Source of the DNA: Anaerolineae bacterium
GTDB lineage: Bacteria; Chloroflexota; Anaerolineae; Promineifilales; Promineifilaceae
NCBI GenBank assembly: GCA_030425205.1
Contig: JAUIAP010000023.1
Coordinates: forward strand, 1-64,000
DNA length: 64,000 nt
Direction of reading: 5' to 3'
The translations under genes were made by a program, and so were the position numbers. Below the pieces are notes generated by a model that made no database searches, was not told the DNA's origin, and saw nothing but the letters and a program-made list of their open reading frames with translations. Below, in pieces: positions 45,531 through 54,960 of this stretch; positions within the stretch are counted from its first letter, which is position 1; each line of letters starts with the position of its first letter.

Positions 45531-48500
45531 ATGCAAACGATTCACCGCACCTGTTTGTCCTTTGACGGCATCAACGATTACATCGACTGCGGCGCAGGGC
45601 CGACGCTCAGCAATGCGCTTACCCTCGAATTTTGGGTCAAAAGTCGCGGCGGCCATGGGTACGTCATCAGCCGTGGTGGCGGTTCAGGGGTTGATGGCTA
45701 TTCAGTCTATGTGACGCTTGACACGCTGCGCGTCGTGCTGCGAGGCGGCGAACAGCAACGGACGTTTACATATACGCTGCCTGCCACCAAGCAGTGGAAG
45801 CACGTCGCCTTTAGCTGGAGCCAATCGGCCGATCACGCCACCGCCTTTATTAACGGCGAGCGTCAGCAGAAACCGAATAGCTTCACCGTCCCGCTCAACA
45901 TGCCAGCCGATGTCAATTTGAATATCGGCCGAAGTGCCTCGTTTGACGACTACTTCAACGGCGAACTGGCTGAAGTGCGCCTTTGGAATGTTGCAAGGTC
46001 GCAGGAAGAAATCAGCGATACGCTATCCCGCACCCTTGATGTACCGCAAGCGGGGCTTGTCGGCTATTGGCCGCTCACCCATACCGTCTTGGACAAATCT
46101 GGCGCGGGCCACAACGGCACAAATCATGGCGCGACCCGTCAGCGCGATGACACGCTGCCGCTGTTTCTTGATCGAGAGCCACTTGCCCTGTCGCTGCCCA
46201 ACACGCAGTCATATGTAGATTGTGGAGAGGGGCCGCATCTCGCCGACGCGATTACGGTCGAGGCGTGGATTAAGTCGCAGGGAAGCTACGGTCACATTGT
46301 CAATCGTGGGGGTGGTTGGGATGACAATGGCTATTCGCTCTACCATGTGAACGGGCAACTGCGCGTTGAGCTACAGGGGTGGGGCAATAAGATGGTGGTT
46401 GACAACTCGCTTGCGGCCGATGGCGTGTGGCATCATGTCGCCTTTAGCTGGAGCAAGAGCTCGCAGACGGCGATTGTCTACCTCGACGGTCAACGACAGC
46501 CGCAGGTGGGCAATTTCAAGTACACCGTCACAATGCCAGAAAGAATGAATCTAAATATCGGCCGAAACGCCCGACACGGCGAAAACTTTGTCGGTCAAAT
46601 CGCCGATGTCCGCATTTGGGAAGTCGCGCGTTCAGCAGAGCAAATCGCGGCTTACATGAGCCATCGCCTGCGCGGTGACGAGGCGGGTCTGGTTGGCTAC
46701 TGGCCGCTCGACCAAGCTACCCATTTCGCCGAAGATCAATCTTCGCGTGAGAATCGCGGCATCCTGCACGGGAATGCAGACTGGATCAGCACACCGACCC
46801 TGATTTTGAGCAAACCGCTGGAGGCGGAGCCTGTTGCCCCTGCTAGACCGCCCTCCCAATTTAACCAACCGCCTGAGCCAATTGTTGAGAATGCGGCGTT
46901 GGCATTTGACGGGATCAACGGCCACGTGACGTGCGGCGTGATCGATTTTGCACGCGGCAACTATTCCGTTGAGGCGTGGGTTAAGCCTGAGATCGGCGAT
47001 ATTTTTGCCGCGACGGTTGGTGACCTGCACGGCATTCGGCTTTCGATTTCGGCCGATGGGACGCTACGCTATCTCCATCGCCAACCACCCGGTTACGAGG
47101 GCGGTCGCGTCGTTACATCCACCGCGTCGCTCACCGACGGTAAGTGGCACCACGTTGCAGCCGTGATGGATGGGCAGTTGCGCTTGTTCGTGGACGGCGT
47201 GCAGCAGGCAGCCGTTGATGGCGCAATCCAAATGGTGCAACCAGTCGAGGTTGTGCTTGGGCAGACCGCAGCCAGCATTGCAAACCATCGTTATAAAGGT
47301 CTGATGCGCGATGTGCGTATTTGGAATGTGGCGCGTTCGGCCGAAGAGATTCAAGCCGCAATGCGCTCACGTCTGCTTGGAACGGAAAACGGATTGGTTG
47401 CTAACTGGCAACTCAATAGCGGCCTTCCTCAACAGACGATTGTAGACAAAACCAACCGCTTTCATGCCACGCTGCATGAAACAAGTTGGCAAGCGAGCAA
47501 CGGGTTGAGCCTTTCAGCACCCCTCGCCACCGTGCACGCACCTGCGCCGCCCCCAATGCCCCATAATCCCGCTGCCGCAATGGTCGGCACAAAGCGCAGT
47601 TCCAACCCCACCGAGCTGATAGATCCCAATCACCCCGCATGGCTGCAAACGCTGCTCAACGACATTGACCAGTCAAGAAACGGCAATAATTTGGAGGTCA
47701 AGCCTGATACCTTCACGGAGTTCAATCCATTTGCGCAGTTGGGTGGCTTACTCATCAGCACGTTGCCGCTCAAAAATATCGAGCTGGAACTGCTCGCGGC
47801 GGCGGAGCCGGGCGCACAAGAGGTGGGCTTGGCGATCAGCGGGACGGTGGACGTGTTGGGGTGGAATGCGGCCGATATTGGTCTCGAATTCTCCGTTGCA
47901 AATGACCAAACCCGCACCGTGTTGGTCAAGATCAAGGGACGTGACCTCAATATGACCATCAGCAAACTGCTGGGCGGAACGCTGCCACAGGAGGTCACAG
48001 CCGTTCTCGACATTTTGGGTGGTGTGACACTCTCTAATCCATCAATCGCCTTCACCAACAGCGGCGAAGATATAGACGATGATGATGAGCCATTTGATGT
48101 CGGTATTAGTTCTGGGCTCAACCTCTATGGCACGCTCGACATGCAGGCGTTTGCCGCCGACGACAAGGGTGAATTGGGCAAGCTGTTGAAGTTCGTGGCG
48201 GGCTTTTTGGGATTAGATGCGTTGACGATTCGCTTGACGCTCGACCAGACACAGACGGGGCTAAACCTCGACCTCGATGCGATCATCGAGCAAGACATCA
48301 CCATCATTGATGGCAAGCATTTCGGCTTGGTCTACAAGGGGGCGGTCGTTAGCTTGTCGATGCGCGGCGCACCACCTGAACCGTCGCTTTCGATCAGCAA
48401 CAGTTTGCTGCTGACACTTAGTTTTTTGGGTGCGGACGATCTGCTCATGACGGGGACAATCGCGGGAGAGGCCGAGTCGATCACAGGTGCGTACACGCTA

Positions 48501-51500
48501 GAAGCGACGAATGGCCCATGGCATCCGTTCAACTTCTCACAGATTTCCGTCCACAGAATGGCGGTGCAGATCGGTGGAACGTATGCCGCGCCGTGGATCG
48601 ACAACTTTGGGGCGGCGGCCGACCATCTCACAATCGGGGATGTGTCGGGCAGTCTCGCCATCTTGGTCGATGCCAATGATGCAGATAATTTTGTCTTTTT
48701 GCTCGAAACGCAGTACATCACGCTGCTGCAACTGGTTTCCTGCTTTTCGGCTCCCGTTTTTCTCGCCTATCAAACCCTGCCCGCCATAATCAAAACGCCC
48801 CTCGAAAAGATTGTCAACGTCCACGCCAGAGACGTGCGCGTTTCAATCATTCCCGCCGCTACCCAAATTGGTGAAATCGAGTACAACGATGAGGGAATCA
48901 CCATTAACGGAACGCTTTCACTTTGGGGGTGGGAGGCGAGCCTCAAGGCAAGCGTTTCGACCTCCATGATCGATGCGACCGGCAAACTGTCACCCATCGT
49001 GTTCAACCTGGCTGGCATCGACCTGTTCAGTGTCAAAGGGGCGTTGGGCAGTGACCACCCTAGCTTTAGGCTGTATCTCGGCACAGAGGCCATTCCAGAA
49101 TTTCACATGTCAGCGGCGGTCTCGCTGCTTGGCATCAGCCATTCGGTCTATGCGGAACTCGACCAGTCTGGTCTCAAGTTCATGCTAGAAAGATCGCTGC
49201 CAATTTGTGGCTATAGTCTGACCGCCGTTGCGAACAGCGGTCAACTGCGAGCGGCTGGCTCGATGCATTTCACGCTCAACCTCACGCTGTCGCTCGGCGG
49301 GTTGATCGATGTTCCACTTATTGATGTTGGGTTTGGCGCATCGGCCGATTTGACAATTTCCCATGCGTTTAACCTGACCTTGTCGGGGCATATCCGTTTT
49401 TATGGGTATGAACTGAACGTCTGGCTGGCGATCCAAGAACCTGTAGGGAGCTTTGAGGATATTTTCAACGCGCTTGTTGACTATTTGCGCCAGAAAGCGG
49501 CTGAACTGCTGCTGTCCATCTGGCGTACGCTGGAGGAGTTGGCGGATGCCATTGCTGCGGGGGCTGCGTGGGTCGCGGGCAATCTGGCGGTTGTTGCCAG
49601 AGATGTCTATCAGCTTGGCGACGACGCGGTGAGCAGCATCATCAGCGCATCCCAAACAATTGGGGACGGCGCGGTCGTCATCGCGGGCGGCATGAACGAG
49701 GCGTATGGCTGGACGGAAAAGCAGGTTGCCAAAGCGTTACGCGACGCTGGCTACGCGATTGGTGAGGTCGTTGAGGCGCTTGATGAAGCATTTGATGTCA
49801 CCAAAGAGGCGATTATCGAAGCTCTGCACTTCGGTGGCTATGCGGCTGAGGAGGTCGCCCAGTTTGCGGTCGATGCGTGGAATTGGTCGCAGAAGCAAAT
49901 CGTCAGTGCGCTGTACGCCGTCGGCTACTCGGCAACAGAGATTGCAACAGCTCTGTACAACGTATTCAACTTGGGAGCCGAAGCTGTTGCCACAGCCCTG
50001 CGAGCGGTTGGCTTTGCGGCTGCGGCGACAGCGGCAGCACTCAACGCCGTGTTCAGCTATGGGGCAGATGCGGCCGCTGCTGCGCTCAAGACGGCTGGCT
50101 ATGTCGCCGCTGAAATTGCCGCCGGCATTGAGACGACCTTCCAAATTGGCATCAACGCGGTTGCTGGCGTACTGCAAGGGGTGGGGTATGGAGCGGATGT
50201 CACGGCAGATGCGCTCAGAGTTGCCTTCAACGCCTCCATCGACGCGGTTGCCGCTGCCCTCAAAGGGGTTGGCTATGCGGCGGATGTGACGGCGAACGCG
50301 CTCAAGTTTGCCTTTAACGCATCGGCCGATATAACCGCCTTCGCCCTCCAATCAGCGGGATACGCGGCCAACGAAATCGCCAACGGTCTGAAAAGCGCGT
50401 TTAATCTCGGCGTGGATGCGGTTGCCGCAACGCTAAAAGGGTTGAACTACACCGCCGACATCACCGCCGATGCGCTGCGAACGGTGTTTGATGCCGCTGC
50501 TGACGCGACGGCCGCAGCCTTAAAACTGGCTGGCTACACCGCCAACGAGATTGCCAGCGGCTTGAAAACGGTTTATCAACTCGCTGCCGACGCAGTTGCG
50601 GGTGTGCTAAGAGGGGTAGGGTATGCGGCCGATGTGACGGCTGGCGCGTTGTTGTCCGCCTTTAACGCGACCGCCGATGTCGCAGCCGCTGCGCTGCAAT
50701 CGGCTGGCTATGTGGCAAACGAGATCGCCAGCGGTCTCAAAAACGCTTATCACTTGGGGACGGATGGGGTCGCCATCGCACTCAAAGGGATTGGCTACAC
50801 GGCTGATATTACTGCTGGTGCGCTGATGTCGGCGTTTAATGCCACCGCCGACGGCGCGGCGTTCGCGCTCAAGGCGGCCAATTACACGGCAGACGAGATC
50901 GCTGCTGGCTTGAAGATTGCCTATCAGCTTGGAGCCGAAGCGGTGGCGACCGTATTGCGCGGGGTGGGCTTTTCGGCCGAAATCACCGCCGCCGCCCTCA
51001 AATCGGCGTTCAATTTATCGGCCGAAGTCGCAGCCGCTGCCCTCAAAATCGCTGGTTATGCGGCAAGCGAAATCGCCAGCGGGTTGAAGACGGTCTTCAA
51101 TTTCGGCACAGATGCAGTCGCCATCACGCTCAAGGGATTGGGCTATGGGGCTGACGTAACGGCGGATGCGCTCTTGATGGCGTTCAACGCCACCACTGAC
51201 GTTGCCACCGCTGCGCTCAACGCGGCTGGCTACACCGCCAACGAAATCGCGTCCGGCCTGAAAACCGCCTATCAATTGGGGACGGAAGCCGTCGCTGCCG
51301 CGTTGAAGGGCGTGGGCTATGGGGCTGACATCACCGCCGCCGCGCTGCTATCGGCATTTAACGCATCAGCAGAAGGAGCTGCATTTGCGCTCAAGGCGGC
51401 TGGCTATGCGGTCGATGAAATCGCCGCCGGTCTGAAAAGTGCTTATCAGCTTGGGGCCAATGCTGTTGCGACAACGTTGCGGGCGGTCGGCTACGCGGCC

Positions 51501-53288
51501 GATATTACGGCGACTGCGCTTAAAACGGTATTTAACATTCCGGCCGATGGAGCCGCGTTTGCGCTGAACGTCGCTGGCTATACGGCAAACGAGATTGCCG
51601 CCACGCTCAAGAACGTCTTTAACGTTGGAATCGATGCGCTCTCGACCATCTTTAGAGGCTTGGGGTATGGCGTAGAGGTGACGGCAGGGGCGTTGGCCGC
51701 CGTCTTCAACGTCACAGCCGCAGGTGCAGCGGCAGCTCTTCAAGCGGCAGGCTACACCATCAACGAAATTGCCAGCGGGATCAAATTCGCCTATCAGTTG
51801 AGTACCGACGCGGTTGCAGGCGTTCTCAAAGGATTAGGACATGGTGCAGACATTGTCGCGGGCGCGTTGCTGTCCGCGTTCAACGCAACTGCGGATAGCG
51901 CGGCGTTTGCGCTCAATGCGGCTGGCTATACTGCTAACGAAATTGCCAACGGACTCAAAGTCACTTATCAGCTAGGGGCTGGGGTCGTGGCAGGGCTGAT
52001 AAAAGGGTTAGGCTATGGAGCCGATGTCGCCACAGCCGCGCTGGTCGCAGCGTTTGGGGTGACGGCCGACGGCGCAGCGGCCGCTCTCAATATGGCTGGT
52101 TATGCCATCAATGAAATTGCTGGCGGATTGAAAAATGTCTTTGGGCTGGGTGCAAACGCGGTGGCGGGTGTCTTGAGGGGCATTGGAAGTGGGGTTGAGC
52201 TAACCGCTAGTGCATTACAGACCGTGTTTGGATTATCGGCCGATGGCGCGGCGTTTGCGCTTAACGCGGCTGGCTATACCGCCAACGAGATTGCCAGCGG
52301 ACTCAAGACGGTCTACCAGCTTGGTGCGGACGCAGTGACGGGTTTGCTGAAAGGGTTGAATTTTGGCGCTGACGTTGCCGCCAATGCGCTGAAGGCTGTG
52401 TTTAGCATTTCGGCCGATGGTGCCGCGACTATTCTCAAGGGAGCGGGCTATACGGTTGACGAGATCGCTAACGGCCTAAAGGTCGCCTATCAGCTTGGTA
52501 CGGATGCGGTTGCTGGCATTCTAAAAGGGGTTGGCTATGGGGTGGATGTTGTCACGGGCGCATTAGCCACCGTGTTTGGCGCGACTCCTCAGGTTGCCGC
52601 CGCTGCCCTGAAAGCGGCAGGCTACACCGCGTTGGAGATTGCAAAAGGGGCATCGGCCGTTTTTGGCTTGGGCCAAGACGGCGTTGCAGGTTTGCTGAAA
52701 GGCCTTCGATTTGGATCAGATGTAACGGTCGATGCACTCAAGGCGACCTTTGGTCTCACTGCAAATGCAGCGGCTATCGCGCTCAAAGTAGGTGGATACG
52801 GCGCGAACGCAATCGGCAGGGGGCTAGTCAGCGGCTATCAGATTGGGGAGGCGGGTATGGCTGGCTTGCTAAAGGGATTAAACTTTGGGGCGAGCACCAC
52901 AGCAGAAGCTCTCTGGATGACCTTTGGCGCGACGAGTGACGCAGTGGCAATAGCGTTAAAAGGTGCTGGCTTTGGCATAGACGCAACCACCAGTGCCCTG
53001 CAATACACGTTCAATACTTCGGCTGAGGGTGTTGCCATCGCACTCGATGCGGCTGGCTATGGGGCAACACAAATCGCAAACGGTGTGGGCGCGGCATTCG
53101 GCTATTCTGCCGGCACAGTTGCATCCGCGCTCAAAGCGGTTGGCTACGGCGTTGAGGAGATCAGCGATGTTCTCGATGATGCGCTCGGATTGGGTGAATC
53201 GGCGATTGAAGAAGCTCTCGGCGTGGCTGGCTTTGCCGCTGATGCGATTGGAGACCTCTTTAGCAGCGTGTTTGGCGGCATTTTTTAG
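45531..53288 (+). CDS. Giant LamG and 29-residue repeat protein (2585 aa)
   Basis: Three LamG/concanavalin-like domains occupy residues about 1-215, 222-425 and 455-665, each with an FDGINDYIDCG-type start and a VGYWPL end. Residues about 690-1310 are rich in beta strands, of no family I recognise. Residues 1407-2585 are 40 complete tandem units of exactly 29 residues plus a 19-residue stump, and one degenerate unit precedes them (1378-1406). No signal peptide or membrane anchor is seen. AAAGGAAA precedes the ATG. It begins 58 bases after the protease. The role is unknown: possibly a huge adhesive or scaffold protein secreted by an unconventional route. Confidence 0.85.
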   Translation: MQTIHRTCLSFDGINDYIDCGAGPTLSNALTLEFWVKSRGGHGYVISRGGGSGVDGYSVYVTLDTLRVVLRGGEQQRTFTYTLPATKQWKHVAFSWSQSADHATAFINGERQQKPNSFTVPLNMPADVNLNIGRSASFDDYFNGELAEVRLWNVARSQEEISDTLSRTLDVPQAGLVGYWPLTHTVLDKSGAGHNGTNHGATRQRDDTLPLFLDREPLALSLPNTQSYVDCGEGPHLADAITVEAWIKSQGSYGHIVNRGGGWDDNGYSLYHVNGQLRVELQGWGNKMVVDNSLAADGVWHHVAFSWSKSSQTAIVYLDGQRQPQVGNFKYTVTMPERMNLNIGRNARHGENFVGQIADVRIWEVARSAEQIAAYMSHRLRGDEAGLVGYWPLDQATHFAEDQSSRENRGILHGNADWISTPTLILSKPLEAEPVAPARPPSQFNQPPEPIVENAALAFDGINGHVTCGVIDFARGNYSVEAWVKPEIGDIFAATVGDLHGIRLSISADGTLRYLHRQPPGYEGGRVVTSTASLTDGKWHHVAAVMDGQLRLFVDGVQQAAVDGAIQMVQPVEVVLGQTAASIANHRYKGLMRDVRIWNVARSAEEIQAAMRSRLLGTENGLVANWQLNSGLPQQTIVDKTNRFHATLHETSWQASNGLSLSAPLATVHAPAPPPMPHNPAAAMVGTKRSSNPTELIDPNHPAWLQTLLNDIDQSRNGNNLEVKPDTFTEFNPFAQLGGLLISTLPLKNIELELLAAAEPGAQEVGLAISGTVDVLGWNAADIGLEFSVANDQTRTVLVKIKGRDLNMTISKLLGGTLPQEVTAVLDILGGVTLSNPSIAFTNSGEDIDDDDEPFDVGISSGLNLYGTLDMQAFAADDKGELGKLLKFVAGFLGLDALTIRLTLDQTQTGLNLDLDAIIEQDITIIDGKHFGLVYKGAVVSLSMRGAPPEPSLSISNSLLLTLSFLGADDLLMTGTIAGEAESITGAYTLEATNGPWHPFNFSQISVHRMAVQIGGTYAAPWIDNFGAAADHLTIGDVSGSLAILVDANDADNFVFLLETQYITLLQLVSCFSAPVFLAYQTLPAIIKTPLEKIVNVHARDVRVSIIPAATQIGEIEYNDEGITINGTLSLWGWEASLKASVSTSMIDATGKLSPIVFNLAGIDLFSVKGALGSDHPSFRLYLGTEAIPEFHMSAAVSLLGISHSVYAELDQSGLKFMLERSLPICGYSLTAVANSGQLRAAGSMHFTLNLTLSLGGLIDVPLIDVGFGASADLTISHAFNLTLSGHIRFYGYELNVWLAIQEPVGSFEDIFNALVDYLRQKAAELLLSIWRTLEELADAIAAGAAWVAGNLAVVARDVYQLGDDAVSSIISASQTIGDGAVVIAGGMNEAYGWTEKQVAKALRDAGYAIGEVVEALDEAFDVTKEAIIEALHFGGYAAEEVAQFAVDAWNWSQKQIVSALYAVGYSATEIATALYNVFNLGAEAVATALRAVGFAAAATAAALNAVFSYGADAAAAALKTAGYVAAEIAAGIETTFQIGINAVAGVLQGVGYGADVTADALRVAFNASIDAVAAALKGVGYAADVTANALKFAFNASADITAFALQSAGYAANEIANGLKSAFNLGVDAVAATLKGLNYTADITADALRTVFDAAADATAAALKLAGYTANEIASGLKTVYQLAADAVAGVLRGVGYAADVTAGALLSAFNATADVAAAALQSAGYVANEIASGLKNAYHLGTDGVAIALKGIGYTADITAGALMSAFNATADGAAFALKAANYTADEIAAGLKIAYQLGAEAVATVLRGVGFSAEITAAALKSAFNLSAEVAAAALKIAGYAASEIASGLKTVFNFGTDAVAITLKGLGYGADVTADALLMAFNATTDVATAALNAAGYTANEIASGLKTAYQLGTEAVAAALKGVGYGADITAAALLSAFNASAEGAAFALKAAGYAVDEIAAGLKSAYQLGANAVATTLRAVGYAADITATALKTVFNIPADGAAFALNVAGYTANEIAATLKNVFNVGIDALSTIFRGLGYGVEVTAGALAAVFNVTAAGAAAALQAAGYTINEIASGIKFAYQLSTDAVAGVLKGLGHGADIVAGALLSAFNATADSAAFALNAAGYTANEIANGLKVTYQLGAGVVAGLIKGLGYGADVATAALVAAFGVTADGAAAALNMAGYAINEIAGGLKNVFGLGANAVAGVLRGIGSGVELTASALQTVFGLSADGAAFALNAAGYTANEIASGLKTVYQLGADAVTGLLKGLNFGADVAANALKAVFSISADGAATILKGAGYTVDEIANGLKVAYQLGTDAVAGILKGVGYGVDVVTGALATVFGATPQVAAAALKAAGYTALEIAKGASAVFGLGQDGVAGLLKGLRFGSDVTVDALKATFGLTANAAAIALKVGGYGANAIGRGLVSGYQIGEAGMAGLLKGLNFGASTTAEALWMTFGATSDAVAIALKGAGFGIDATTSALQYTFNTSAEGVAIALDAAGYGATQIANGVGAAFGYSAGTVASALKAVGYGVEEISDVLDDALGLGESAIEEALGVAGFAADAIGDLFSSVFGGIF
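49749..53285 (+). repeat. Tandem 87-bp coding repeat array (40 units plus 57 bp)
   Basis: The 3537 bases equal 40 x 87 + 57 exactly. Each unit starts with Gly-Tyr/Phe (or Asn-Phe/Tyr, Arg-Phe) and holds two short helices. Two unit types alternate over long stretches: one like GYTANEIASGLKTVYQLG followed by ADAVAGVLKG, the other like GYGADVTAAALLSAFNAS followed by ADGAAFALKA. The superunit is thus 58 residues (174 bp). DNA copies are clearly diverged, so homogenisation is not recent. Confidence 0.9.
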
Positions 53289-53290
53289 TG

Positions 53291-53315
53291 TAGGTCGGAT
53301 TGTCAATCCGACCTA
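53291..53315 (+). terminator. Hairpin between the giant gene and the Nif11 gene
   Basis: TAGGTCGGATT and AATCCGACCTA form a perfect 11-bp stem with a GTC loop, three bases after the giant gene's stop. Further GTTGT/ACAAC-like words follow. It could terminate or attenuate transcription into the small downstream gene, or be an intergenic repeat. Confidence 0.5.
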
Positions 53316-53349
53316 TGGGTTAACAACCCGACTTGTAGAGGAGTGTTAA

Positions 53350-53607
53350 ATGACAAATCAGGCTTTGAAATTCATACAGGACGTAGGTAAGAATCGAGAG
53401 TTGCGTGAAAAGGTGTATGCAAAATTTAGAATGCTGCCCGTTGGCGATTGGCAAGGATTCGCGGTGATCGGAGCGGAACATGGATACGATTTCGAGGGCG
53501 AAGAGTTAAAGGCCAACGTCCCCAAAGGTTTTTATGAGCAGCGCGGCAAGGAATGGAAGGAGACTAAACATGAGAACATCATTTTCTCTCCCACGCGCAC
53601 AGAATAG
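53350..53607 (+). CDS. Nif11-like small protein
   Basis: This 85-residue protein has a Nif11-like head: LKFIQDVGKNRELREKVYAK, then GFAVIGAEHGYDFEGEELKA. Nif11 domains serve as leader peptides of ribosomally made natural products but also occur as stand-alone proteins. The tail is short and charged (GFYEQRGKEWKETKHENIIF), without a Gly-Gly cleavage site or a Cys/Ser/Thr-rich core, so a precursor role is doubtful. GAGGAG lies six bases before the ATG. It follows the giant repeat gene closely and may belong to its operon. Confidence 0.72.
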   Translation: MTNQALKFIQDVGKNRELREKVYAKFRMLPVGDWQGFAVIGAEHGYDFEGEELKANVPKGFYEQRGKEWKETKHENIIFSPTRTE

Positions 53608-53616
53608 TTATTGATT

Positions 53617-53902
53617 ATGTGGGCTACAAGAAGCCAAATGAAGATCAAAAAATACGAGCGTGAGAAATTGCGCGCATTTTTGAATGGAGCAGACGCGATT
53701 TTAGACCAGTAATCTAATGATTGGGCGATAACAACAAACGTTGTGGAACGAGTTGCGCTGGTTGGGAGATGCGACAGGCCCCTTTTGGGAAGATTTGCCA
53801 CTGGGCGTTTCGGGCGATCCAACAAATGTTGAAGAGGCAAAACCGGGCGTTTTGCTGATCAACGAGGCCGTGTTTGAAGAGATCAATTCTAAAAAGAGAT
53901 AG
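53617..53902 (+). pseudogene. Two short coding scraps
   Basis: A 31-codon frame (53617-53712) carries a basic helix (MKIKKYEREKLRAFLNGADA). A second frame (53741-53902) from TTG reads NELRWLGDATGPFWEDLPLG and ends EEINSKKR. They look like pieces of one or two broken genes. I do not recognise a family. Confidence 0.3.
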
Positions 53903-53911
53903 TCATTGGAT

Positions 53912-54715
53912 TTAAAGTTTGCGATGGCGCGAAAGCGTGATGGCGGCAAAAAGGCCGTAGGCGATAAAGCCCAGTGCGACGACGCTGAGGAGGTAGGGAC
54001 CATACGGTCTCTGGGTCAAAACGGTCAGCGCGCGGCCGATGCCGCCTACTTTCTCTGGATCATAAGTGACTGCTGCTTGTGTCAAAAATATGCCGATTAA
54101 GGTGTAAATGACACCGCGTGCTGAATATCCGAATTGGCCTGCACGCCTTGCCGCATGGCGCTCTTCTTTTTGCATGTCCCCTTTATTTAGATGGTGCATA
54201 AATCTAGCCGAGTAGGCGCGATAAAATTGATAGAGGCCAACGCCCATCATGACGACACCCCCAGCGGCGATTGACCAGCGTCCCAAGGGGTATTGCATCA
54301 CCAGCGCCGTCCAGCTAGAGACATCGCCTTGACCCCCTCCACTGCTGTTAAACACCCGCTGAAAAGCAGAAAAGGCAATGCCAGCATAGAAGAGACCCGA
54401 GAGGATGTAACCTGTTCGCTTGATGAGTCCCTTAAAATCGCTCCCCGCATCATCGGTGTCTTTCACGCCACGGATGAGATACCAAATCGTCAGCCCAACG
54501 AGTCCGACTGCTATCAGACCCAACAAGATACGGCCAAAGGGCTGACTTGCCACTTTCATCAACACACCGTCTTGACCTGTTGTGCTACCGCCAACGCCAA
54601 TTGCGACTTGAAATGCCAAAACGCCAATCAGGATATAGATGATTCCCTTGGCGATAAATCCCGCTCGCATCAGTTTTTGCAGCCATTCGTTTTTGTGGAT
54701 CTCGTTTGTACTCAT
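53912..54715 (-). CDS. DUF1206 membrane protein
   Basis: This 267-residue membrane protein has about six helices in three similar pairs, as in DUF1206. Each pair begins with a small basic segment and RxGxxxxGxxY, for example MRAGFIAKGIIYILIGVLAF, IKRTGYILSGLFYAGIAF and AGQFGYSARGVIYTLIGIFL. DUF1206 proteins are widespread inner-membrane proteins of unknown function. It is convergent with the Nif11 region and divergent from the FHA operon. Confidence 0.9.
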   Translation of the reverse strand: MSTNEIHKNEWLQKLMRAGFIAKGIIYILIGVLAFQVAIGVGGSTTGQDGVLMKVASQPFGRILLGLIAVGLVGLTIWYLIRGVKDTDDAGSDFKGLIKRTGYILSGLFYAGIAFSAFQRVFNSSGGGQGDVSSWTALVMQYPLGRWSIAAGGVVMMGVGLYQFYRAYSARFMHHLNKGDMQKEERHAARRAGQFGYSARGVIYTLIGIFLTQAAVTYDPEKVGGIGRALTVLTQRPYGPYLLSVVALGFIAYGLFAAITLSRHRKL

Positions 54716-54923
54716 TTGTCAATTGTTGGGGCGCGATTGTCAATCTAGATCAATCGGTGCGATATTTATGTGTAATGGTTCGGCAAGTGTGATGGAGACG
54801 ATCTCTAGGGTCATAGTCTATGCGACCTGCCTATTGATGGCTAACCTCATCTGGCTTTGAGCGGCACAAAAAGGGGTACAGCATGATTCTCTACGAAGAC
54901 AGAAAAGATGTCCCCCGTAACCT

Positions 54924-54953
54924 TTGACAAACGAACCCCTCACAGCGCACAAT
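54924..54953 (+). promoter_or_regulatory. Promoter of the FHA/RodA/PBP/kinase operon
   Basis: TTGACA (54924-54929) is followed after 18 bases by CACAAT (54948-54953). The ATG at 54961 is only 7 bases beyond the -10, so the transcript is probably leaderless; no Shine-Dalgarno sequence is visible. The rest of 54716-54923 contains no gene I can support. Confidence 0.5.
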
Positions 54954-54960
54954 ACCGCCC

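Noticed and set aside
49749..53285. A TAL-effector-like DNA-binding array
   Set aside because: The unit length (29 versus about 33-35), the lack of a variable residue pair at a fixed loop and the wide variation over the whole unit do not fit. LamG domains also argue for an outside role.
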